Positions 15,272 through 23,097 of a stretch of 34,033 nt of DNA are shown piece by piece; position 1 is the first letter of the stretch; each line of letters opens with the position of its first letter. The stretch lies in NCBI GenBank assembly GCA_022822525.1, contig JAJEBN010000098.1, positions 1 to 34,033 of the forward strand, read 5' to 3'. Below the pieces are notes generated by a model. The model did not search any database. It was not told the origin of the DNA and was given only the letters and a program-made list of their open reading frames with translations. This stretch comes from Acidimicrobiia bacterium. GTDB lineage: Bacteria; Actinomycetota; Acidimicrobiia; Acidimicrobiales; Poriferisodalaceae. The translations under genes were made by a program, and so were the position numbers.

Positions 15272-16975
15272 CTACTCGTCTGTCGGGAACGAGCCGAGCG
15301 TCACCTCGATGACCCGCTCGTACCCATCAGGTCCGATCAGCGTCACCTCGGCAGCGTCGCCGGGCACCAGCGCCAACACCTCGGTCACCAGGTCAAGACT
15401 CGTCTCGATCCGCACGCCGTTGAACGCCACGATCACATCGCCGACCACGATGCCAGCCGTATCGGCCGCCTCGCCCTCCACGACCACCACCACCACGGCA
15501 CCCGAGGTCACGCCTGGCGGCAACTGAACATCCGGCGGCGCGTCGGTCATGTCCTGGCCGGGCTCGACCGTCTCGGGCCCCCTATCGCCCAGATCGTCAA
15601 GATCGGGGGGCCCTTGGGATGCCTGCCACTCGACCAGCGTGTCCACCGACACCAGGCTCACGCCGAAGAATGCCCGCGCCTGCACGATGCCCTCGAGCAG
15701 CTGGTCGATGATGGGACGGGCGTGGTCGATCGAGACGGCGTAGCCGATGCCCTCCACGAAGCCGCCGGCGATAGCGGTGTTGATGCCGATCACCTCGCCG
15801 GCCGCGTTCACCAGCGGCCCGCCCGAGTTGCCCGGGTTGATGGCGGCATCAGTCTGGATCAGCCGGACCAAGCGCTTGCCGTCGTCGAGCTCGATCGAGC
15901 GGTTCAAGCCCGACACGATTCCTGCGGTGACCGTCGGCTCGCCGACGATGCCGATGGCGTTGCCGATGGCGATCACCTCGTCGCCCACTTCGACACCCGC
16001 ACTCGAGCCCAGCGGGACCGTCGGAAGATTGATGACCTCCACCTGCAGCACGGCCAGATCGCGGGTCGTGTCGACAGCGATGGCCTCGGCCCGGGTGCGC
16101 TCGCCGCCGAAGAACCGCACCTCGATGCTCTCGGCATCCTCGACCACATGCGCGTTGGTGACGATCAGGCCCTCGGCGTCCACGATGAAGCCCGAACCTC
16201 CCCCGTCGCCGCCGTCGTCACCGGTGACATCGACGATCACCACGGCTTCCTGCACGGCTTCGAGCACGGCCTTGACGTTGATGTGCGCGAGCCGGTCGCC
16301 CAGCGGCGCGCCCGCACCGGAGATCCTGCCCGCCAGCAGCTGTGACAGGTAGGAATCGTCGTTCCCGACACTGTCCAGCGCTCCCTCGTCCCTGCTCGCG
16401 GACACCGCAGCGCCGTCCGCGGCCGTCGTGACCGGGACGTCCGCGTCGCCCGCCCCCGCACCAGCAGCCATGCCCTCAGCGGTGAGCGGCTCCAGTGCGG
16501 ATGTCGTCGCCGCCTGCGAGCCGCTGAGGTCACCGGCGCCCACGGATGGGCCGCTGTCGTCACCGGCCAGCACGAACACCAACAGCAGCCCCGCCGTCAG
16601 CGCCCCGATGAGCCCACCCACCGCGCCCGCAATGCCGACCACCAAGCACCCGGGCCGCCGCGCCGATCCGCCAGCAGCGGCCAGCGTCCCGGCCGCGAAC
16701 TCCGTTGCGGATTCGGCCACGGCGGCCGCCACAGGCTCAGCGGCGGCTGGCTGCTCAGGCTGGCCTGCGTTGTCTGCGGGCCCAGCCTCGGTCGCCGAGG
16801 GCACGGCCGGCGCCGCCGACGCAATGTCGGGGGGCTGTTCGGCACCCGACGGCGCCCACCCGAAGCGTCCCGGCGGCACCGCGATCTGCTGCGGCGGGGT
16901 TCCGGCCGCTGCAGGCATGCCGCTGCCCCGGTCGCCGGCTTCAGCAGCGGGACGGTCCGGCTCGGTCACCGCCAA
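15272..16975 (-). CDS. HtrA/DegP-like membrane serine protease with PDZ domain
   Basis: 567 aa. Residues 1-105 form a Pro/Ala-rich cytoplasmic region, 108-138 a transmembrane helix, 140-225 a flexible linker. The trypsin-like domain follows, with catalytic His276 (VTNAHVV), Asp306 (TRDLAVL) and Ser384 (PGNSGGPLV). The PDZ domain spans about 488-562 (GVTSGAVVVVVVEGEAADTA). This is the layout of actinobacterial HtrA-type proteases that survey envelope protein folding. A ~45-residue acidic/proline insert separates protease and PDZ. Two bp separate it from the phosphotransferase gene, so they are co-transcribed. Confidence 0.93.
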   Translation of the reverse strand: MAVTEPDRPAAEAGDRGSGMPAAAGTPPQQIAVPPGRFGWAPSGAEQPPDIASAAPAVPSATEAGPADNAGQPEQPAAAEPVAAAVAESATEFAAGTLAAAGGSARRPGCLVVGIAGAVGGLIGALTAGLLLVFVLAGDDSGPSVGAGDLSGSQAATTSALEPLTAEGMAAGAGAGDADVPVTTAADGAAVSASRDEGALDSVGNDDSYLSQLLAGRISGAGAPLGDRLAHINVKAVLEAVQEAVVIVDVTGDDGGDGGGSGFIVDAEGLIVTNAHVVEDAESIEVRFFGGERTRAEAIAVDTTRDLAVLQVEVINLPTVPLGSSAGVEVGDEVIAIGNAIGIVGEPTVTAGIVSGLNRSIELDDGKRLVRLIQTDAAINPGNSGGPLVNAAGEVIGINTAIAGGFVEGIGYAVSIDHARPIIDQLLEGIVQARAFFGVSLVSVDTLVEWQASQGPPDLDDLGDRGPETVEPGQDMTDAPPDVQLPPGVTSGAVVVVVVEGEAADTAGIVVGDVIVAFNGVRIETSLDLVTEVLALVPGDAAEVTLIGPDGYERVIEVTLGSFPTDE

Positions 16976-16977
16976 CC

Positions 16978-18012
16978 TCAGCGAACGGCGAGGCGTTCGG
17001 CTGCGCTGGTCGACAGGAAATCGACGTTCTCACGGAACAGGTCGGTGTCGGTGTCCTCGGCGTCAGCCATCACCCCACGCAGGTACCGGTTGAGCACGCC
17101 CTCCGATATAGCAGCCAGACGCCAGTAGGAGAACGCGCGGTAATAGTCGACCTGCGACAGATCACGCCCCGAGGCATCGGCGTACCAATCCAGCATCTCG
17201 CTGCGAGAAGCGAACCCGCCCGCCTGCGTGGGCGCCGAGGTGCCCGTCGACGGCTCGTCGGGCGTCACCCAGTTGTTCATCAGGTAGCCCACGTCGGCCA
17301 TCGGATCGCCGAGCGTGCACAGCTCCCAGTCGAGCACCGCAACGATGTCGCCCGCACCCGAGATCATGTTGCCGAGCCGGTAGTCGCCGTGAACGATCGC
17401 CGAGCCGACCTGGGCGGGCTTGCGAGCCTCCAGCTCGGCGGCGATCTCGTCCATGATCGGCAGCTCACGGGTCTTGGACTGCTCCCACTGACGCTTCCAG
17501 CGGCGCAGCTGCCGGCCCAGGTAGTCCTCCCGGCGGCCCAGGTCGCCCAGCCCCACATCGTCGGGCTCGACCGCGTGCAGCATCGCCAGCACTTCGGCGA
17601 CCCGGCGGCTCAGCGGCACCCGCTCGGCATCGGGCACCAGCGCCGACTCCTCCGCCGAGTGCAGCACCGCCCCGTCCTCATAGCTCATGACGTAGAAGGG
17701 CGCCTCGTTCACGGTCTCGTCGGCACACAGCGCAATGGCCCGGGGCACCGGCACCGCGGTCTGGCCCACCCCCGAGATGATCTTGTGCTCGCGGCCCATG
17801 TCGTGCGCCGTGGCCAGCACATGGCCCAGCGGCGGCCGCCGCAGCACCACCGACGAGCCGTCGGCGCAGTGCACCCGGTAGGTCAGATTCGAATGCCCGC
17901 CCGCAATCAGCTCGAAGCGCAGCGGCTGCGCAGCCTGCGGCACATGGGCGGCGAACCACTCGCTGACCGCGGCGGAATTTATGCCCGCTGGCACCTCACC
18001 GTCAGCTGCCAT
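16978..18012 (-). CDS. APH-family phosphotransferase (ACAD10-like)
   Basis: 344 aa. Kinase-like fold of the aminoglycoside phosphotransferase family: a nucleotide-binding strand with GGHSNLTYRV (residues 38-47), the catalytic loop HGDYRLGN (His208-Asn215, Asp210 the catalytic base) and LDWE (Asp228, metal binding). The sequence is closest in style to the phosphotransferases that accompany acyl-CoA dehydrogenases (ACAD10/11 N-terminal domain), not to antibiotic-resistance enzymes. Those phosphorylate 4-hydroxyacyl-CoA. A role in hydroxyacyl-CoA metabolism is consistent with the adjacent dehydrogenase gene, whose stop lies one base away. Confidence 0.88.
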   Translation of the reverse strand: MAADGEVPAGINSAAVSEWFAAHVPQAAQPLRFELIAGGHSNLTYRVHCADGSSVVLRRPPLGHVLATAHDMGREHKIISGVGQTAVPVPRAIALCADETVNEAPFYVMSYEDGAVLHSAEESALVPDAERVPLSRRVAEVLAMLHAVEPDDVGLGDLGRREDYLGRQLRRWKRQWEQSKTRELPIMDEIAAELEARKPAQVGSAIVHGDYRLGNMISGAGDIVAVLDWELCTLGDPMADVGYLMNNWVTPDEPSTGTSAPTQAGGFASRSEMLDWYADASGRDLSQVDYYRAFSYWRLAAISEGVLNRYLRGVMADAEDTDTDLFRENVDFLSTSAAERLAVR

Positions 18013-18013
18013 G

Positions 18014-18883
18014 TCAGCCGTAGGTGTAGAAGCCTCGACCGGTCTTGCGACCCAGCAGGCCTGCGTCGCACATGCGGCTGAGCATCGGCGGCGGCGCGTA
18101 GAGCTGCTCGCGGAACTCCTCGTAGAGCGATTCCGCCACCGCCATCGTGGTGTCGAGCCCGATCAGATCGCACAGCGCCAGCGGCCCCATCGGGTGGTTG
18201 CAGCCCAGCACCATGCCGGCGTCGATGTCCTCGGTCGAGGCGAAGCCCGACTCGAGCATCCGCACGGCGGACAGGATGTAGGGAATCAGCAGGGCGTTCA
18301 CCACGAACCCGGCCCGATCCTGGCTGTCCACCACCCGCTTGCCGAGCCGCTCGCCCGCGAAGGCCCGGCACTTGTCGGCGGTTGCCTCGGCGGTCAGCAG
18401 CGACGAGATGACCTCCACGAGGCCCATGACCGGCACGGGGTTGAAGAAGTGCATGCCGATGACCTGCGACGGCCGATCGGTGGCCATCGCCAGCTTCATG
18501 ATGGGAATGGCCGATGTGTTGGAGGCCATGACCGCATCGGGATCGGCGAGCACCTTGGACAGCCGGCCGAACACGTCCAGCTTGGCCGGCTCGGACTCGA
18601 CGACCGCCTCGATCACGAAGTCACGATCGGCCAGCTCGTCGAGATCCACCCCGAACGACATCGAGCCCAGCGCGGCCTCGCGCCCGGACTCGTCGAGCTT
18701 GCCGGCGTTGACGGCGCGGTTCAGGCTCCTCTCGATCCGGGCCATGCCTGCGGTGAGGGCGTCCTCGTCGACCTCGACGATCTTGACGTCGCACCCGCTG
18801 CGAGCGGCGACTTCGGCGATGCCGGACCCCATCAGGCCGCAGCCGACCACCCCTACCCGCTCTATGGAACCGTTGCTAGACAC
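18014..18883 (-). CDS. 3-hydroxyacyl-CoA (3-hydroxybutyryl-CoA) dehydrogenase
   Basis: 289 aa from GTG 18883 (ATG 18907 would add eight residues). The Rossmann motif is GVVGCGLMGSGIA. Catalytic residues of the family are visible: SNTSAI (about 121-126), His145 in HFFNPVPVMGLVEVI, Glu157 and Asn196. The C-terminal domain has NHPMGPLALCDLIGLD and ends in GRKTGRGFYTYG, the usual terminus. It oxidises L-3-hydroxyacyl-CoA with NAD+. It is a single-domain enzyme of normal length (about 285 aa), and its stop is one base from the start of the phosphotransferase gene. Confidence 0.93.
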   Translation of the reverse strand: MSSNGSIERVGVVGCGLMGSGIAEVAARSGCDVKIVEVDEDALTAGMARIERSLNRAVNAGKLDESGREAALGSMSFGVDLDELADRDFVIEAVVESEPAKLDVFGRLSKVLADPDAVMASNTSAIPIMKLAMATDRPSQVIGMHFFNPVPVMGLVEVISSLLTAEATADKCRAFAGERLGKRVVDSQDRAGFVVNALLIPYILSAVRMLESGFASTEDIDAGMVLGCNHPMGPLALCDLIGLDTTMAVAESLYEEFREQLYAPPPMLSRMCDAGLLGRKTGRGFYTYG

Positions 18884-18932
18884 GCAGGGCAATCTAGCGC
18901 TCTGCATGCGCCGGGTCCCCGGCAGGCGGGTC

Positions 18933-19334
18933 TCAGGCGGTCTGCCGTGAGCGCTCGATTGCCTCGGTCACTGCCGCGACGACCTCGTCGGCTGTGGCGC
19001 CCGGGGTGAGCACCGCCGCCACGCCCGCCTCGTGCATCGCCTCGAGATCGCCGTCGGGCACGATGCCGCCCAAGATGACCGGGATGCTCTCAGCGTCGGC
19101 CTCGCGCAGGCGCTGGGTCACCAGCGGCATCAGCGCCTCATGCGCGCCCGACAGCATCGAGATGCCGATGGCGTCCACGTCCTCGTCGACGGCGGCAGCC
19201 ACCACGCTCTCGGGCGTCTGGAACAGGCCCGTGTAGATGACCTCGAAACCGGCGTCTCGCAGCATGCGAGCCACGACCTTGACGCCGCGGTCGTGCCCGT
19301 CGAGACCCAGCTTGGCAATCAGCACTCGTGACAC
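18933..19334 (-). CDS. Stand-alone cobalamin-binding domain protein (acyl-CoA mutase small subunit type)
   Basis: 133 aa from GTG 19334. It carries the full B12-binding signature DxHxxG (LGLDGHDRG, Asp12-His14), SxL (Ser59-Leu61) and GG (89-90). The sequence is closest to the C-terminal domain of methylmalonyl-CoA mutase or the small subunit of isobutyryl-CoA-type mutases. His14 would replace dimethylbenzimidazole as lower ligand of cobalamin. The catalytic TIM-barrel large subunit is not in this window. It sits nine bp after the cyclase-AAA gene. Confidence 0.93.
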   Translation of the reverse strand: MSRVLIAKLGLDGHDRGVKVVARMLRDAGFEVIYTGLFQTPESVVAAAVDEDVDAIGISMLSGAHEALMPLVTQRLREADAESIPVILGGIVPDGDLEAMHEAGVAAVLTPGATADEVVAAVTEAIERSRQTA

Positions 19335-19343
19335 GCAGCGACC

Positions 19344-22300
19344 CTACCGGGAGCCCTTGTCGTGAGGGGAGTACGGGATCGCCTCGGGCAGCGGCCCGGC
19401 GACCGAGGGGGCAACGGCTTGGAGGCCCGCCGCGAGCCGGAACGCCGTCTCCCAGCCGCCCGGGCGTGCGCCCAGCGCCGAGATCGCCACCTCGGCCTCG
19501 GATCGCAGCGCGGCAGCGTCGGGCGTCTCGAATGCCTCGTGCCCGATGGCCTTGGCCAGCCGGACCACGGCTTGGCTCAGCCGGCTGTCGGTGGCATCGG
19601 CCAGCAGCATCGCCTGGTCGAACGCCGCCTCCATCGCGGGACGATCCGCATCACGAGCGTGCGCCAGCGCTCGGGCCACCAGGGCATTGCGCACGTCGAC
19701 ATAGGTGCCGGTGCCGCTCGCCATCGCGAACCGGGACTGCTCCAGCGCATCGATGGTGCTGCCCTCGGCGGCGTACGCGATGGCCAGGCACGAGTGCAGG
19801 TACGTCGAGGGAAGGTCTTGCGACGGAACGGTCTTGAGCAGATCGAGCGCATCGGCCGGCCGGCCGAGCTGCGCCAGCGCAAGTCCCAGCGACACATCGA
19901 GATCGCGCTGGCCGATCACCGCGGCCCGGTCGTCGTGGGGCAACTCGACGTCCGCGCTCGTGCCGGCGTGAGGCTCCCCTGCGCCGGTGCGCTCCCAGCC
20001 GGCGCGTGCAAGGTCGTCCTTCACCATCTCGGGGTGCCCCATCTGCACTGCGGCCCCCGCGCGCACGGCCCGGGCGAATCCTTCCAGCGGGCGGCCCGGC
20101 ATGTCGGAGGCCCGCTGCAGGCATTCGGCCAGCATCGCCCGGCTGCGCTGCAGCTCGCCGACCGCGGCGTAGGCCCGGCCGAGCAGACCCAGCGCCTGCA
20201 CCTCGCCGAAGTCGCTGTGCACCTCGCGGAAGACCTGCTCTGAGGCCCTCGCCCGCTCGACGGCCTCACCGGCGCGCCCCGACCACAGGCTGAGCGAACC
20301 GAGCAGCAGGTCCATCATCGCCTCGGTGAAGCGCTCGCCGCGCTCGTGTGCGATGGCATGGACCGAGCGGGCCAGCTCCTCGGCTTCGTCCCGGTCGCCC
20401 GAGTGGAAGCGCAGGAACGCCAGCAGGCCCTCGGCGGTGGCCAGCCCGACCATGTCGCCGAGATCGCTGAAGCGCTCGATGGCGGTGGTGAGGCGCTCGC
20501 CGGACTCGGCGATCAGGCCCTGCTCGAACGACAGCCACGCCAGGTTCTGCAGGCACCACGCCACCCCGCTCTCGTCGCCGAGATGCGCGAACGTGCCGTT
20601 CGCCTCGTTGATGTAGCGGTCGGCGCGGGCGTACTCGCCGGCCCGCAGCGAGGCGAGGCCCCGCAGCCGCAGCGACTCGGCCGCCTCGCGCACCTCGCCC
20701 TGGGTGCGGAACTGGTCGAGCGCGTCGGCGAGCAGCTTGTCGGCTGCGGCGTGCTCGTCATCGGCCAGCGCTACCTCGCCCAGCACCCGCAGGCCGTGTG
20801 CTGCCGCCAGCCGGTTGCCGTTGAGCGTCGCGAGCGCCCGGGCCAGCTCGGCGTCGGCATGGGCGCCGTGCAGCTCGCCCAGCCGCAGGCGGGCTGATGC
20901 GCGGCCCAGCGACATGTCGATGAGCCGCGGGTCGGCGTCGCCGAGCATCTCGATGGCGCGGCGATAGAACTGGGCCGCGGCGTAATGGCTGTCACGCGCC
21001 GCGGCCCACTCGCCGGCGCGACCCAGCCATTCGATCGCCACCTCGGTCATCCCGCCTTCGAAGACGTCGCCGTCAACGGTGCCGGGCGTGCCGGCAGCGA
21101 CCGGGCCGGCATCGGCGCCCAGCTCCACCGCCGAGGCGAAATGATCGGCAATCACGCCGACCGAGTCGCTGGCGGGATCGTCCCGGTTCTGCGCCAGCCA
21201 CAGCGCGACATCGAGATGCCGCTCGGCCCGGTCGGCCTTGGTCAGCATGCTGTAGGCCACATCGCGCACGACGTCGCTGCGGAACGTCCACCCGTCGGCG
21301 TCGCTGGTGAAGATGTCCTTGTCGACCAGCCGCTGGAAGACCGCAAGGTCCCCTTCGCTGCCGTCAATCGGATGCGTCGCCGACACCAGCTCGAGCAGCT
21401 CGCTGATCGAGCCGCCGCCCCCGAGCACTGACGCTGCGTCCACCAGCCGGTGTTCGGGCGTGCTCAGGGTGTCGAGACGGGCAGCGACGAGCCCGCGCAG
21501 GGTGTCGGGCAGCTCCGCCAGCGATCGTTCCTCATGATCGGGCCGAGCTCCGGGCCCCACCACGCCCGACTCGCGCAGCAGCACGCACATCTCCTCGATG
21601 AAGAACGGGTTGCCGCCGCTGCGCTCGTAGAGCTGATCTGTCAGGTACGAGGGAACGCTGCCGCCGAGCAGCTCGGTGGCCAGTTCGGTGGTGGCCTCCC
21701 GGCTGAGCGGGTCGAGGTTGAGCACGACGGTGCTGTGGCGGCCCGGCGGCACCGTCCAGCGCTGCTCGTCCATGTTCCACCGCGCCGTCGTGATGACGAC
21801 GAAGGGCTGGTTGGCCAGCGACGCCAGCAGCTGCTCGAGCACGCTGAGCAGCCGCTCTTCGGCCCAGTGCACGTCGCTGAGCAGCAGCACGACGGGCTGG
21901 CGGCGCGTCAGCGCTCCCAAGAACCGGCGCAGGGCACGGAAGGTGGCCTCGGCGCGCCACTCGATCTCGGCTGGGTCGCCGCTGCCGACACGCCCGAGCA
22001 CCGCGAGCACGACATCGGTGATCTCGTCGATCTCCTCGTAGGTGATCGCGCTGGCCGAGTTGTTGGCGTTGGCGGACTGCAGCACCTCGGCGACCAGCGA
22101 CGAGATGCGCCGGGTGGCCGCCACGGTCGAGTCGCCGGCACTGACCTCGGCGGTGGATGCGATGGCATCGCCGAGGCAGCGCAGCGGATTGGTCTCGTCA
22201 TAGGGCAGCGCCATGCTCTCGAGGACCACCGCGTCATGGCGCTCGACGGCGCCCGCTGCGGCTTCGCGAGCCAGACGTGTCTTGCCCATGCCGGCCTCGC

Positions 22301-23054
22301 CCACGATCTGGCACAGCTGGGCACGCCGGCGGGCCACCGCAGTGTCGATCGCGGAGTCCAGCAGCGCGCTCTCGAGGCCGCGCCCCACCATCTGGGACAG
22401 CGATGCGCTGCGGTGCCGGCCCGGCGGCGCCAGCTCGCCTCCGGCCTGGTACACCGGCACCGGCTCGTCGCGTCCTCGCAGGCCGATCTCGCCCCGCTCG
22501 ATGTAGTCCACGATGCCGACCGTCGCCGCCTGGGTTATCGGGCCCACCAGCACCTCGCCCGCTTCGGCCAGCGTCTCGAGGCGGCTGGCGATGTTGACGG
22601 TGTCGCCCATGGCCGTGTAGTCGCCGCCGGCGCGCAGCGCGCCCACCAGCACCTCGCCGGTGTTGATGCCGACGCGGATCTGCAAGCTGAGGCCGCGCTC
22701 CGCGTTGAAGGCCTCCAGGGAGCGCTGCATGCGGAACGCGGCGCGCAGCGCTCGCTCAGGATCGTCTTCGTGCGCCGTGGGCGCGCCGAACAGCGCCAGG
22801 ATCGCGTCGCCGATGATCTTGTCGACCGTGCCTCCGAACGCGGTGACATCGGCCACCAGCCGCTGGAAGCACTGGTCGATGAGGTGCTTGAGCTCTTCGG
22901 GGTCAGCGGCCTCGCTCATCGAGGTGAACCCGACGAGATCGGCGAACAGCACCGTGACGACACGGCGTTCCTCGGTCTGCACCAGCAGGTTGCCGCAGCT
23001 CGGGCAGAAGCGTGCGCCCTGCGGGACCTCGGTAGTGCAGGCAGGGCACGTCAT
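19344..23054 (-). CDS. Adenylate/guanylate cyclase-AAA-TPR regulator
   Basis: 1236 aa. A Cys4 zinc ribbon (Cys3, Cys6, Cys17, Cys20) opens the protein. A class III nucleotide cyclase domain (about 33-200) follows, with metal Asp39 (FADLVGF) and Asp83 (KIIGDAIL), Lys79, Asp151 and the NxxxR pair (Asn154, Arg158) in GDTVNIASRLE, so it should be active. A STAND/AAA ATPase comes next: Walker A GEAGMGKT (252-259) and a Walker B-like LLLSDVHW. The C-terminal half is TPR-like helical repeats. It is a soluble signalling protein that probably makes cAMP or senses ligand through the TPRs. It heads the acyl-CoA gene set and follows the ABC exporter. Confidence 0.93.
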   Translation of the reverse strand: MTCPACTTEVPQGARFCPSCGNLLVQTEERRVVTVLFADLVGFTSMSEAADPEELKHLIDQCFQRLVADVTAFGGTVDKIIGDAILALFGAPTAHEDDPERALRAAFRMQRSLEAFNAERGLSLQIRVGINTGEVLVGALRAGGDYTAMGDTVNIASRLETLAEAGEVLVGPITQAATVGIVDYIERGEIGLRGRDEPVPVYQAGGELAPPGRHRSASLSQMVGRGLESALLDSAIDTAVARRRAQLCQIVGEAGMGKTRLAREAAAGAVERHDAVVLESMALPYDETNPLRCLGDAIASTAEVSAGDSTVAATRRISSLVAEVLQSANANNSASAITYEEIDEITDVVLAVLGRVGSGDPAEIEWRAEATFRALRRFLGALTRRQPVVLLLSDVHWAEERLLSVLEQLLASLANQPFVVITTARWNMDEQRWTVPPGRHSTVVLNLDPLSREATTELATELLGGSVPSYLTDQLYERSGGNPFFIEEMCVLLRESGVVGPGARPDHEERSLAELPDTLRGLVAARLDTLSTPEHRLVDAASVLGGGGSISELLELVSATHPIDGSEGDLAVFQRLVDKDIFTSDADGWTFRSDVVRDVAYSMLTKADRAERHLDVALWLAQNRDDPASDSVGVIADHFASAVELGADAGPVAAGTPGTVDGDVFEGGMTEVAIEWLGRAGEWAAARDSHYAAAQFYRRAIEMLGDADPRLIDMSLGRASARLRLGELHGAHADAELARALATLNGNRLAAAHGLRVLGEVALADDEHAAADKLLADALDQFRTQGEVREAAESLRLRGLASLRAGEYARADRYINEANGTFAHLGDESGVAWCLQNLAWLSFEQGLIAESGERLTTAIERFSDLGDMVGLATAEGLLAFLRFHSGDRDEAEELARSVHAIAHERGERFTEAMMDLLLGSLSLWSGRAGEAVERARASEQVFREVHSDFGEVQALGLLGRAYAAVGELQRSRAMLAECLQRASDMPGRPLEGFARAVRAGAAVQMGHPEMVKDDLARAGWERTGAGEPHAGTSADVELPHDDRAAVIGQRDLDVSLGLALAQLGRPADALDLLKTVPSQDLPSTYLHSCLAIAYAAEGSTIDALEQSRFAMASGTGTYVDVRNALVARALAHARDADRPAMEAAFDQAMLLADATDSRLSQAVVRLAKAIGHEAFETPDAAALRSEAEVAISALGARPGGWETAFRLAAGLQAVAPSVAGPLPEAIPYSPHDKGSR

Positions 23055-23074
23055 CGCGGCATTCTAGAAACGAC

Positions 23075-23087
23075 GCCTCAATGAGGC
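23075..23087 (-). terminator. Weak hairpin between permease and cyclase genes
   Basis: GCCTC and GAGGC separated by AAT, read on the minus strand as a five-bp stem followed by GTCGTTTC. It lies between the permease stop and the cyclase start (43-bp gap). The stem is short and the T-rich tail weak, so partial attenuation is all I would suggest. Confidence 0.25.
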
Positions 23088-23097
23088 TTAATAGCGG

